Source of the DNA: Bradyrhizobium japonicum USDA 6
GTDB taxonomy: Bacteria; Pseudomonadota; Alphaproteobacteria; Rhizobiales; Xanthobacteraceae
Assembly (NCBI RefSeq): GCF_000284375.1
Contig: NC_017249.1
Location: 3,264,001-3,328,000, forward strand
DNA: 64,000 bases
Reading direction: 5' to 3'
The position numbers were made by a program, and so were the translations under genes. How positions within the stretch are numbered: position 1 is the first letter of the stretch; each line of letters starts with the position of its first letter. Below are positions 54,414 to 63,530 of this stretch, piece by piece. Below the pieces are notes generated by a model that was given only the letters and a program-made list of their open reading frames with translations, did no database searches and was not told where the DNA came from.

Positions 54414-55310
54414 ATGAGCTTGCAAGTGCAATACCTCCTGATCGGCGCCTGCATCCTGGGCTTTGCCGCCATGGAGTTTATCACCCGGCGGTATCAAACC
54501 ACCGTGCAAGACAACGCGACAGCCAACGACGCCTGGCTTGAAGTGCTGATGTTCGTCAGCCTAATCGCCGTCACCCAGCCGATCGCACTGTTGGGTAGCA
54601 ACGCGCTGTGTAGCTGGCTCATGCCCGCGCAGCACAACGCCTGGGCCAACCTGCCGTGGTGGGCAATGTTCGGCCTGCTGCTGATCGGCGATGACCTCAC
54701 GCAGTATCTCTGGCACCGCGCCTCGCACACGCCGCTGCTATGGCCGTTGCACCGCGCGCACCACAGCGCAGCCTACATGAGCGTGCGCATTACCTACCGC
54801 AACAACTTCTTCTACTACCTGATGATGCCGGGCCTGTGGATCGGCGGCGTGGCGGTGTATCTTGGTTTCGGCCCGGTCTACGCGGCGTACCTGGTGATCA
54901 AGCTGGCGGTCATCCTGGGCGCGCACTGCGCCTGGGCGTGGGACGCGCCGCTGTACCGCATCCGCGCGCTGCATCCGCTGATGTGGGTGCTGGAGCGTAC
55001 CATCTCCACGCCGGCCACGCACCAGGCGCACCACGCGCTCACCAACGAAGACGGCATCGGCCACTACAAGGGCAACTTCGGCAACCTGCTGTTTTTCTGG
55101 GACGTGCTGTTCGGCACCGCGCATATCACACGCAAATATCCGGCCAAGGTCGGCCTGCAGGACGACATCTTGTTTGGCCCGGAGCGCTGGACGACGCAGA
55201 TGTTCTACCCGCTGGTCCATTCCGAGCGCGAGCATTCGGCGCTGCGCCCCGGCGGCTATGGCTTCACCGAAGCCGACCTAAAGACCGAAGCTAAACAGGA
55301 GGCAGCCTGA
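54414..55310 (+). CDS. Sterol desaturase / fatty acid hydroxylase-family membrane protein
   Basis: 298 residues. Membrane di-iron enzyme family with His clusters: LWHRASHTPLLWPLHRAHHS and TPATHQAHHALTNEDGIGHY. Four to five helices. Known members hydroxylate or desaturate lipids, carotenoids or sterols. Composition (gcgctg, ctgctg) looks more uniform in GC3 than the surroundings. Divergent from a LysR gene. Confidence 0.88.
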   Translation: MSLQVQYLLIGACILGFAAMEFITRRYQTTVQDNATANDAWLEVLMFVSLIAVTQPIALLGSNALCSWLMPAQHNAWANLPWWAMFGLLLIGDDLTQYLWHRASHTPLLWPLHRAHHSAAYMSVRITYRNNFFYYLMMPGLWIGGVAVYLGFGPVYAAYLVIKLAVILGAHCAWAWDAPLYRIRALHPLMWVLERTISTPATHQAHHALTNEDGIGHYKGNFGNLLFFWDVLFGTAHITRKYPAKVGLQDDILFGPERWTTQMFYPLVHSEREHSALRPGGYGFTEADLKTEAKQEAA

Positions 55311-55513
55311 ACGACCGAGCCAGGTTCGACTTGCCCCCGTGGGTAGCGCACTCGAAGCACTGCAGCAGGCGTTCGCGGTGCCTCGGAAGGAGCCGAAATG
55401 CGACACCATCTGGTCCGCGAGCGGCCTCTTGACTACGCCGAGGTGACCCGAATGGAAACTATCATGCTTGCGGCTGGGTGGAGCGCCGCGTTGGTATCGG
55501 TTGGGAGAAGGCG

Positions 55514-55711
55514 ATGATCGTCTGTTCTTGCAATGTGTTCAGCGACCATCAGGTGCGGTCAGTGGTTGCAAAAGAGGCACGATCGCCCCGTATGAGCGAG
55601 GTGTATGCCTGCCTCGGATGCAGCGCCCAGTGCGGCCGCTGCGCTCACGCTATCAAGCGGATCATGGGTGAAGGGCCCAGCTCCGCTCATGCGAATGCAA
55701 GCATGCATTGA
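55514..55711 (+). CDS. bfd: Bfd-like [2Fe-2S] ferredoxin
   Basis: 65 residues from MIVCSCNVFSDHQVRSVVAK. Four ligand Cys in CSC and CLGCSAQC. Bacterioferritin-associated ferredoxins release stored iron, but a role as electron donor to the nearby hydroxylase is possible. Ribosome site gggagaagg. Confidence 0.85.
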   Translation: MIVCSCNVFSDHQVRSVVAKEARSPRMSEVYACLGCSAQCGRCAHAIKRIMGEGPSSAHANASMH

Positions 55712-55794
55712 CTTGGAGTTGATAAAGTCACGGTTACGCGCGCCCTCGTTGTTCGCGTGGAGGACACGCGAACAACAGTGAGGAAGGGAACATC

Positions 55795-57240
55795 ATGAAC
55801 GTGCCTGTCAATTCCCGTTCGATCGACATTCCCACTGAATTTCAGTCCTGCTTTGACAAGCAGCGTGCGGCTTATGTGGCGACGCCGGAGCCATCCTATG
55901 CTCAGCGCATGGCTGACTTGAAGGCGCTGGCGCGGCTCCTGAAAGACAACAAGGACGAGTTCGTCGCAGCGATCAACGCCGACTATGGCAACCGGTCTGA
56001 ATTCGAGACCCTATTTGCCGAATACTTCGTTGTCCTCGAAACAATCGCCGACGCCGCCAAAAATTTGAAGAAGTGGATGAAACCACAGCGCAGACACGTC
56101 GACTTCATGACCTATCCGCTCGCGCGCAACCGTGTCATCCCGCAGCCGCTTGGCGTCGTCGGGGTCATCGTTCCCTGGAATTTTCCGCTTAATCTTAGCT
56201 TCTGCCCGCTTGCAGCGATTTTGGCCGCCGGCAATCGCGCGATGGTCAAGATGTCGGAAAATTCAAAAGCGCTCGCCCAGGTTCTGATGCGCGTTTCCCT
56301 AAAGTATTTTCCGATCGAGAAGCTTGCCTTTTTCGAGGATGGCGGCGGACGAGGACCGGGATTCTCGTCATTGCCCTTCGACCATCTGCTGTTCACGGGA
56401 TCCGGTGCTACCGGTCGCTCGGTCATGGCCAACGCGGCCCGCAACCTCACCCCTGTCACGCTTGAACTGGGCGGCAAGGCACCTGCGATTGTTGGGCCTG
56501 ACTTCCCGGTCAAAACAGCGGCGGAGCGCATTCTCTGGGTGAAGATGTTCAATGCCGGTCAGATCTGTACGAATGTCGACTACATGTTTCTGCCCAAAGG
56601 AAGTGAGGACGAGTTCGTCCGCCATTGCCGGCGACTGTTTGCCGACCGCTTCCCGGACATCAACGGCCCGGACTACACGTCGATCATCGATGAACGCTCT
56701 TTCACACGGCTGCAGGCGACGCTGCGGGATGCCCGTACAAAGGGCGCGGTCCTGGTCAACCTTGCGGAACAGCAGATTCCGGACGCGAAGCGTCGCAAAT
56801 TTGCACCGCATCTCGTGCTAAATCCGACGGAAGACATGATTGTCATGCAGCGCGAGATCTTTGGTCCGATCTTGCCGATCAAGACGTATGCAGATCGGCA
56901 GGAAGTCGCCGACTATATTAATAGTCACGACCGCCCGTTGGCAATCTATCCATTCACTCACAATGCCGAGCTGCGCGACTTCTACATCTCGCGGGTCATG
57001 TCGGGTGGCGTATCGGTTAATGAAGCTCTCCTGCACGTCGGCCAGCACGACTTGCCATTCGGTGGGGTCGGGGCGAGCGGCATGGGCCATTACCACGCGC
57101 GCGAGGGGTTCAACACCTTTTCAAAATTGCGCCCGGTCTTCTACCAGGGCCCTCTCTCGCCGATCCAAATGCTATTTCAGCCGCCCTACGCGGGCCGCCC
57201 AATGAGCATCCTGCAGACGATGATCAAGTGGAAGACGTGA
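55795..57240 (+). CDS. Coniferyl-aldehyde-dehydrogenase-like enzyme
   Basis: 481 residues. NAD(P)-dependent aldehyde dehydrogenase: VVGVIVPWNFPLNLS, FTGSGATGRSVMANAARNL, LELGGKAPAIVG with the general-base Glu, NAGQICTNVDY with the nucleophile Cys. The N- and C-terminal pattern (YGNRSEFETL, LPFGGVGASGMGHYHAREGF) resembles coniferyl aldehyde dehydrogenase. Oxidises aromatic or long-chain aldehydes. Followed by an SDR 54 bp on. Confidence 0.9.
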   Translation: MNVPVNSRSIDIPTEFQSCFDKQRAAYVATPEPSYAQRMADLKALARLLKDNKDEFVAAINADYGNRSEFETLFAEYFVVLETIADAAKNLKKWMKPQRRHVDFMTYPLARNRVIPQPLGVVGVIVPWNFPLNLSFCPLAAILAAGNRAMVKMSENSKALAQVLMRVSLKYFPIEKLAFFEDGGGRGPGFSSLPFDHLLFTGSGATGRSVMANAARNLTPVTLELGGKAPAIVGPDFPVKTAAERILWVKMFNAGQICTNVDYMFLPKGSEDEFVRHCRRLFADRFPDINGPDYTSIIDERSFTRLQATLRDARTKGAVLVNLAEQQIPDAKRRKFAPHLVLNPTEDMIVMQREIFGPILPIKTYADRQEVADYINSHDRPLAIYPFTHNAELRDFYISRVMSGGVSVNEALLHVGQHDLPFGGVGASGMGHYHAREGFNTFSKLRPVFYQGPLSPIQMLFQPPYAGRPMSILQTMIKWKT

Positions 57241-57294
57241 TGCGTGAAGTGAGCATTGCGGCCTTGATTCATTCTCGTTCACGCGGAGACCACC

Positions 57295-57975
57295 ATGAAG
57301 GGTAAAGTCGTTGTTATCACCGGCGCGTTAGGTGCGCTTGGCAAGGTGGTCGCCGAGGAAGCCCTTTCGCGCGGCGCGCACGTCGCGGGCATCGATCATG
57401 CTGCGTCGCAGCTCGCGGCAACAGCCCAGCGGATTGAACTCGGCCGCATCGACTTGACCGACGCGGCACAGGCGAAAAAGGCGATTGATGCCGCCGCCGC
57501 TCATTTCGGCGCGATCGACGCGCTGATCAATATTGCCGGCGGATTTACCTTCGAGACTATTGCCGACGGCGATCTCAGCGCCTGGCAGCGTATGTTCACG
57601 CTCAATGTCGAGACCGCGCTGAACGCCTCGCGCCCGGCGATCCCGCATCTTCTCAACTCGCGGGCGGCCCGCATCGTCAATATTGGCGCGATGGGCGCAC
57701 TGCAGGCCGGCTCCGGCATGGGTCCTTATGCGGCGTCGAAGGCGGGCGTGCATAAGCTGACGGAGTCACTTGCCGCCGAGCTGAAAGGCAAGATCACCGT
57801 GAATGCGGTGCTGCCCTCGATCATCGATACCACGGCAAATCGCGCCAGCATGCCGGAGGCCGATCCCGCCAAATGGGTCGCGCCGAAGGAACTCGCCGAT
57901 GTCATCCTTTTCCTGGCAAGCGACGCCGCCAGTGCCGTCACCGGCGCGCTGCTGCCGGTCAACGGACGGGTCTGA
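57295..57975 (+). CDS. Short-chain dehydrogenase/reductase
   Basis: 226 residues. GALGALG nucleotide-binding glycines, DLTDAAQ, NIAGG, and the YAASK catalytic pair with Ser upstream in NIGAMG. Probable NAD(P)H alcohol or keto reductase paired with the aldehyde dehydrogenase. Confidence 0.92.
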   Translation: MKGKVVVITGALGALGKVVAEEALSRGAHVAGIDHAASQLAATAQRIELGRIDLTDAAQAKKAIDAAAAHFGAIDALINIAGGFTFETIADGDLSAWQRMFTLNVETALNASRPAIPHLLNSRAARIVNIGAMGALQAGSGMGPYAASKAGVHKLTESLAAELKGKITVNAVLPSIIDTTANRASMPEADPAKWVAPKELADVILFLASDAASAVTGALLPVNGRV

Positions 57976-58375
57976 CGCGCGGTTACGCCGAAGCATGGCA
58001 GAAACCGAGTGCTCCGCTTGCCTGGGATTCGTCCGCCAGCATCTAGCCGAACGTGTCCTGCCTCCGTTCCGTGCGTATAAAAAGCCCCTTCAATGCGGGC
58101 CAGGGACGTAGGGTTCGCACAGGGCCGGCGGTTTTTGGCTAGGACGTGACCATCCGAACTAGGCTGCTCGCCAGTAAATAGAGATTCCGAAAGAATGGGT
58201 TTCGCGGTGTGGCGGACCTAACTCAAACCCCCGACGATTTACGATCCGCCCGCCCCCGCGCTATAGTCAGCCGAGCCCCGTCGTTCCGACAAAGAGAAAA
58301 TCCAATAAGGGTTCAATGCAGGTCTGACGGCCCGGTTGTCGGAATGGGCATTGAGTTTCCTGGCAAATCATACGC
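57976..58375. other. Intergenic up to att site
   Basis: About 400 bp. No gene supported. It does not contain the 5' half of the tRNA-Lys gene whose 3' end begins at 58376. Confidence 0.5.
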
Positions 58376-58421
58376 CTCTTAATCAGCGGGTCCCAGGTTC
58401 GAGCCCTGGTGCGCCCACCAT
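58376..58421 (+). repeat. att repeat: 3' end of tRNA-Lys(CTT), left copy
   Basis: Starts ctcttaatcagcgggtccc and ends cgcccaccat; anticodon loop, variable loop, T arm (cccaggttcgagccctgg) and CCA end of a tRNA-Lys. No 5' half precedes it. Identical to 62441-62486. Confidence 0.9.
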
Positions 58422-58459
58422 TTCAATAACTTAGCTAGGTCAACCGTTTGAGACGTCGT

Positions 58460-58472
58460 TTTTCAAACGGTG
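58460..58472. repeat. 13-bp repeat near left att
   Basis: ttttcaaacggtg, also at 62289-62301 beside the right att. Its inverse accgtttga lies at 58443. Candidate integrase arm site. Confidence 0.5.
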
Positions 58473-58598
58473 ATTTTCTCAGATCAAGCTGTCTCGCCGT
58501 CTCTTAGTTCGGCAAACGATCTCCTGATGCCTGTTTCTCAGTAGCGGAAGCCGAGCTGCTGCCTGGGACCTCTCAGTGCGGAAATCGCTCAACTGGTT

Positions 58599-58925
58599 TC
58601 AGGGAGCGTGGGGCTTTGGCGCAAGCGTGAGCGCGGCACCGAAAGCAAGACAAACACCAACGCCGATCACGCAAGCGGTCCATCCAAGTGAGTCAAAGAG
58701 TCGACCCAGAACGGCGGTCCCGACAAGTCCACCAAAGAAGTAGCAGGCCGCCGGGGTCACGCCGTAGCGGCGCGTCAAGGAAGGGAGGATCGCTTGCGTT
58801 GCGAACAGGTCGACAACGGTCAGGAATGCGGTCAGTCCGATCACGAGCGAGCGAAGCACGATACCCGGCGAATGCTCGTGCATCTCCATCGCGGTCGGCT
58901 TCATGCGGGCGGGCAAATCGGTCAT
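58599..58925 (-). pseudogene. MFS transporter with internal deletion
   Basis: 108 residues. Helix 1 region VLRSLVIGLTAFLTVVDLFA, ATQAILPSLTRRYGVTPAA is joined directly to terminal-helix sequence CYFFGGLVGTAVLGRLFDSL. About 300 residues are missing. In frame, so a mini-protein could be made. Confidence 0.65.
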
Positions 58926-59038
58926 TGCGCGGCGTCTCCTGGTGTTTGAAATGAGGATGTGACGCCCAGCGTGCGGGGCGGCACGGGGGATCCCGGGTCG
59001 TCACATCCAGCAACGAGGGCTGGGACTGGGGGCGCTCG

Positions 59039-59389
59039 CTACATGTTGTCGTCGTGCGGATCCTTGCGGACGTCGCCGACGTAGAGAATGACTGTCTCCT
59101 TGCCGAGGTTCTTCCACCAGTGCGAGGTACCGAAGACCTCGGGACGGAGATCGCCCGCCTTGTGCACGATCGGGTCGATGCAGTTGGAAGCGTATTCGAC
59201 GATCTCGCCCTGCTGCACGTAGATCAGGGCAGGACGGTCGTCATGGCTGTGCCAGGGCACGATACCGCCGGGCTCGATAGTCAGCTTGCGAAAACGCAGC
59301 TCGCGGTCCTTGATGTTGGCGGGCTGCTTTTCGAGGTTGATGGACCCGAGCGTGACGTCGGTGACGCCGACCGGCTTGTAGTCGACCAT
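59039..59389 (-). CDS. Cupin-domain protein, N-terminus possibly lost
   Basis: About 116 residues from MVDYKPVGVTDVTLG. Cupin motif 1 PGGIVPWHSHDDRP and motif 2-like HKAGDLRPEVFGTSHWW. Upstream in-frame NLAVGVTASTALSRPARQ looks like the end of a signal peptide whose start was replaced by the neighbouring DUF3616 fragment. Confidence 0.7.
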   Translation of the reverse strand: MVDYKPVGVTDVTLGSINLEKQPANIKDRELRFRKLTIEPGGIVPWHSHDDRPALIYVQQGEIVEYASNCIDPIVHKAGDLRPEVFGTSHWWKNLGKETVILYVGDVRKDPHDDNM

Positions 59390-59475
59390 CTGGCGTGCTG
59401 GCCGGGACAGTGCGGTCGAGGCGGTTACGCCGACTGCGAGATTGCGCGAGGCTATCTCGGCGGAACCCACGCTTG

Positions 59476-59951
59476 GCCGGTTTCTCGATAGGCGGCTTGA
59501 GAATAACGGCGTCACCATCGAAGGCATCGCGATACGCGAGGGCCGGCTGCTAGCCGGATTCCGGGGCCCGATGTTGGATGACGGGCGCGCCGCGATACTA
59601 TCCGTTTCGCTGGCCGCATTATTCGGCAACGGCGATCTCGATGCTAGGCTCCATCAATTGCGCCTCGGCGGCGGGCAAGGCGTGCGCGATCTTGCCGTCT
59701 ATGAGAGCGGGATACTTATCCTCTCCGGCCCGTCGGCCGATGGGCCGGGCTCATACGCCGTGTACTGGTGGAATGGCGGAAGTCCCACCGTGCGCCAACT
59801 TAAGGAGATCTCGTCCGTCATCAACGATGCGGAGTACAAGCCCGAAGCCATCCTGCCTCTCGATAAGGGGGCGTCGGGAATAAGATTGCTCGTGCTGTTC
59901 GACGGCGCGAAGGAAGGCAAGCCCGTTGTCGTCGACATACCGGAGCCTTAA
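59476..59951 (+). pseudogene. DUF3616 protein, 5'-truncated
   Basis: LENNGVTIEGIAIREGRLLA, GFRGPMLDDGRAAILSVSL, GGGQGVRDLAVYESGILILS, GPSADGPGSYAVYWW. Only the C-terminal half of the family is present, joined at about 59470 to the back of the cupin gene. Confidence 0.65.
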
Positions 59952-60371
59952 CGACCCAAACCGTACCTGTAGTGATACCGACATGCACCTCAATCTAGAA
60001 TGACTTCCACCGGAAAAGACGAAGAACAACATCGCGACGATTGGCGATCGCATTACTTTTTGCCTGGCCGCTCCTATTTCGCCTGTGCTCGCAGACGACC
60101 TGAAGACGAACACGTTTGATCGTCATGAACTGACGTCGACGATGCGAAGCTTCGTCAAATCCGGTTCGAGAAGCGCGGCAATGCAGCCGCATCGGCATTT
60201 ATCGAACGAGCCAGCACACAACTGCGGAGTGCGTAGCGCCGATAAGAATTGTTGCCTTGTGATTGATCTCGCCAAGCTCGCAGGAGTGGTCATGCGATGC
60301 TCGCATTGAATTGACGCGTTTCATCTGTGTGCTGCTGTCCGCCGCGATTGTTGGCAAAGCCAGCGCACTTA

Positions 60372-60890
60372 TAATGGCAACCTCGAACCTCGAGCATCTC
60401 GCGGAAGGACGGGGAGGGTTGTCGTCCTCGCACTGAGGCGTACTATGGCCTGCTCAGGAGCTGCGCGGAGCAGCTCAAGGCAGACATTGTCGCCGTGCAG
60501 GAAGTCGAGAGCGCCGGAGCGCTGGCGCTAGTATTTGGTCCAAAGACCTGGGCCATCGAAATATCTGCCGCTCCGCCGGAAGGCGAAAAGCGCGAATGTG
60601 CCGGTCTTCCCAGTCAGTTCATTACCAAACAGCTGACCGGCTTTGCGATCCGAAAATCGGTGGTTTATGTCCGCAATCCAGATGTTACCGACCTGGATAT
60701 CGGCGCTATCGGCCGGCACCGCTATGACGTGGATATCTCGCTCGACACGGGAGTCCCGCCTCGGCTGCTCTCCGTGCATCTCAAATCCGGCTGCCATTCG
60801 GTGCCGGAGACCTCGGCAAGGGAAGACTGCAGGGTTCTCTTTGAGCAGGCGCGGGAAGCTAGCTCAAACTTGCCCAGGTCCCGATTGGTC
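60372..60890 (+). pseudogene. Endonuclease/exonuclease/phosphatase-family remnant
   Basis: TSNLEHLAEGRGG, then after a frame change EAYYGLLRSCAEQLKADIVA, VQEVESAGALALV, HLKSGC, matching EEP motifs. Truncated at its 3' end by the integrase gene region. Confidence 0.65.
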
Positions 60891-62261
60891 AAGGGGCTGA
60901 GCCCCCTTGCTCAGTTTGGACAACGGGTTGGACCACACTCTGTTTGCCAGTGAAAATGATGCTCTGGATCGTACGCCGGTACGCGCCTCTCCCGAGCCAA
61001 CCCTGCAGCGCACGATGGGCAATTGATGTGCTCAACGCGGCAAATACCGCGCTGCTGATCGCCTGCTGCTGGCTGCGCAGATGGTCTTCGAGAAGCTTGT
61101 GCCGCGTAATATAGCCTCCGTTTACTCCAGGTATGGCATGGTTCATCAGGAGCTTAGCATCGACCTCCGACACGCCGGCCGCCGTTGCAATCGTGCGGAA
61201 GGTCTGACGCAGATCGTTGCCCCACTTCGACAGTATTTCCCGGTCCTCTTTTGTTTCTGCCAGATGCCCAGACCCGCTGTCAGCCGGAAAGGTCCACTCT
61301 TGTGCTTGCGTAGGATACATCTGCCTGCCGAACCGGATCGCGCGGATGAGGCAAAGGATCATCTGACGCGATAGCGGAATGTCGAAGGCCTTCTTCTTGC
61401 CTCCCTTTGGTTTTGGGATGTGCAGCGTGCGGCGCCGAAAATCGATGTGTTCCGGTTTGGCTTCCTGGAGCGCAGTGGGTCGAGAACCGCAAAGGAGAGT
61501 GAAGAGGTGGAACTCTCTGCGAATCGGGTTGTCGAGGACGGCGAGCTGCGCAAACCAGCCTTTCAGGTCGGCCGATCCCATCCCGGTGTTGCGGCGCTCC
61601 TCGACATTCCAGTCGACCGCATCGGCTGGGTTATCTGATGGCAGCGACCTGTTCGTCTTCCGAGCATGATGGTAGATGGCCCGCAGGGTCCGCATGCTGC
61701 CATTGGCCATGTATGGCCCGTTCTCACTTGTGATTTCATCGTGCTTCTTGGCCACCCGAGCTGGGTCGGTTGCGAGCTCATGGAGGGTGGTATCAAGCCA
61801 TTCCGCAAAAATTCGTTCGACGTGATCGCGGTAACCCTCGATAGTCTTTTCGCTGCGGTTCTTCCGGATCAGATGCGCCTCGAGATATCGTTCCCAGGCC
61901 TGCCTGAGAGTGATGTTCGCGACCGTCCCGCGACTTTCCATCGCCGGAGCTGGATTTTTCGGTTCGAGTTGCTTCTCATCCTTCGGATGCCGTCCCCGGC
62001 TAATCTGGGCCAGGTACTCCTTGGCAGTGGCACGCGCAGCTCGGGTCGACATCTCGTTGGCGTCACCAATGGAAACTCTAATGGATGAAGCCCGCTTACC
62101 GCCGCGCCTGAGGTCACCTTGGACAGTAAAGGTCCTCCGTCGCTTTCCAATGACCACGAAAAACCCTTCAATTCTGTATCTCGTGCGAGGTACCAGCCTT
62201 CCTTCGGAGCGGGCAATTGAGCGATTTTCTTGTCGGTGAGAGAAATTCGAATATCGGTCAT
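60889..62261 (-). pseudogene. Tyrosine integrase, one T missing near the N-terminus
   Basis: N-terminal arm-binding part ISLTDKKIAQLPAPKEGWYL, ARDTELKGF is in one frame and FFVVIGKRRRTFTVQGDLRR onward in another; a sixth T in gggtttttc near 62160 joins them. Catalytic region: CGSRPTALQ (Arg I), KPKGGKKKAF (Lys), GNDLRQTFRT where Asn replaces the usual His before Arg II, LLMNH, and GGYITRH (nucleophile Tyr). A start at 62295 would bypass the break but gives a non-family N-terminus. Confidence 0.85.
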
Positions 62262-62288
62262 AGCGAGAGTCCGGGGCCGCCAAAACGG

Positions 62289-62301
62289 TTTTCAAACGGT
62301 G
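62289..62301. repeat. 13-bp repeat near right att
   Basis: ttttcaaacggtg, identical to 58460-58472. Confidence 0.5.
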
Positions 62302-62440
62302 TTGGCGGATTGAGCAGTCGGAAGGGTTGAGTTCGACGGAGCGCGAAACTATGCGAGAAACACCTATAAAAAAGGGCTTCTCGAATCCTCATCGTAGCGC
62401 GGCGTGCATTCGGAAACTGCGGAGAAGCGATGTGGTCGAA

Positions 62441-62486
62441 CTCTTAATCAGCGGGTCCCAGGTTCGAGCCCTGGTGCGCCCACCAT
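62441..62486 (+). repeat. att repeat: 3' end of tRNA-Lys(CTT), right copy
   Basis: Perfect 46-bp match to 58376-58421. The integrase start lies 180 bp to the left. Confidence 0.9.
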
Positions 62487-62638
62487 ATCGAAAGCCCTTT
62501 TAGCGCAGGGTTTTTCCATTTCAGGCGACAGAGCAGAGCGCGTATCGTGCGACGCTTTGGTGTTCGGACATCGCACCGTGCGTCGACTTGGCGATGTTCG
62601 CGACATGTTCTTGCTGGTCCGCATCACCGTCGCGCTCC

Positions 62639-62932
62639 TCATCTCGCATGGTCGCCAGTATCGTCCATGACTTGTCGCACGCCCGTGACCATCATGTAGA
62701 CCGAGACTGGCCAGCTCGGGCCGCCACTCCACTGCACCAGCAGCGTCGGAATCAGTGGCGTAAAGCCGCCGACGACAACGCCGCTGACTTCTTTTGCGAA
62801 GACGAGACCAGTGTAGCGGATCCGCGAGTCGAACAGCTCCGAGTAGAACGCCGCGATGGATCCGGAGATCGATGCGACGCCGAAAGACAAGCCGACGATG
62901 CCTCTGTCGATTTCCGAATTACGGAATTTCAA
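62639..62932 (-). pseudogene. MFS (MHS-type) transporter fragment
   Basis: ELFDSRIRYTGLVFAKEVSG, VVVGGFTPLIPTLLVQWSGG, PSWPVSVYMM matches helices 10-12 of metabolite:H+ symporters. No earlier helices are found. Confidence 0.65.
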
Positions 62933-63272
62933 AGAGGTGGCGCGGGCGGAATATGGAAAGACGTCTTACCTAAAGAACGGCGGACTGTTCTGCGGCGCAA
63001 CACCCTCGCCGGGCCGCTCGATTGCTGCCGCCGCCGTCAAGCGGGCGATGACACAGCGCGCAGATTGACGGACACGTCTTCATAATCGCGCTTTCGACGA
63101 CCCGCATGCTGCTCCTTGCCTGCAACTCCTTGATTTGAATCAGTGAGCATCGCGCCGAATTTGGGATGCTCGGCACACGACGGGGATTGGCTGCCTAGAG
63201 GATTTCTACGTAGTGGCTTATACTGATTGTGCGGTCGGTGTGTCGCGGCGGTAGGCTAAATTTATCGGAGAG
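62933..63272. other. Intergenic
   Basis: No gene supported. Confidence 0.4.
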
Positions 63273-63335
63273 TTGTCTGCATATGCCAGGAAACTAGCGG
63301 TTCGAAAGTTAGCACTGCAGGAAGGCGAGTGTATC

Positions 63336-63530
63336 ATGTCCCTTCAGGAGACACCGGTCAGCCGACATGTTCGAAATGCCTCCGGAGGATCGAGGCATGC
63401 GCGCAAGGCGAATTCCGAACAGTTCGCTCTGCAGGAAGAAGGTCATCGTCAGATTGCTTCGGAGCTTCACGATTCAACGTGCCAGCATCTGGTGGCGGCG
63501 AGCCTCATTCTGGAGGCAGCCCTCTCATGA
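63336..63530 (+). CDS. Histidine kinase fragment (HisKA_3 type)
   Basis: 64 residues from MSLQETPVSRHVR. EEGHRQIASELHDSTCQHLV contains the phosphoacceptor His of HisKA_3 kinases. No ATPase domain follows. Its stop overlaps the next ATG (atga), so it is coupled to the response regulator. Confidence 0.65.
   Translation: MSLQETPVSRHVRNASGGSRHARKANSEQFALQEEGHRQIASELHDSTCQHLVAASLILEAALS

Noticed and set aside
54738..55235. 165-residue minus-strand frame in the hydroxylase gene
   Set aside because: His/Arg/Val-rich shadow of a strongly supported plus-strand gene in high-GC DNA.
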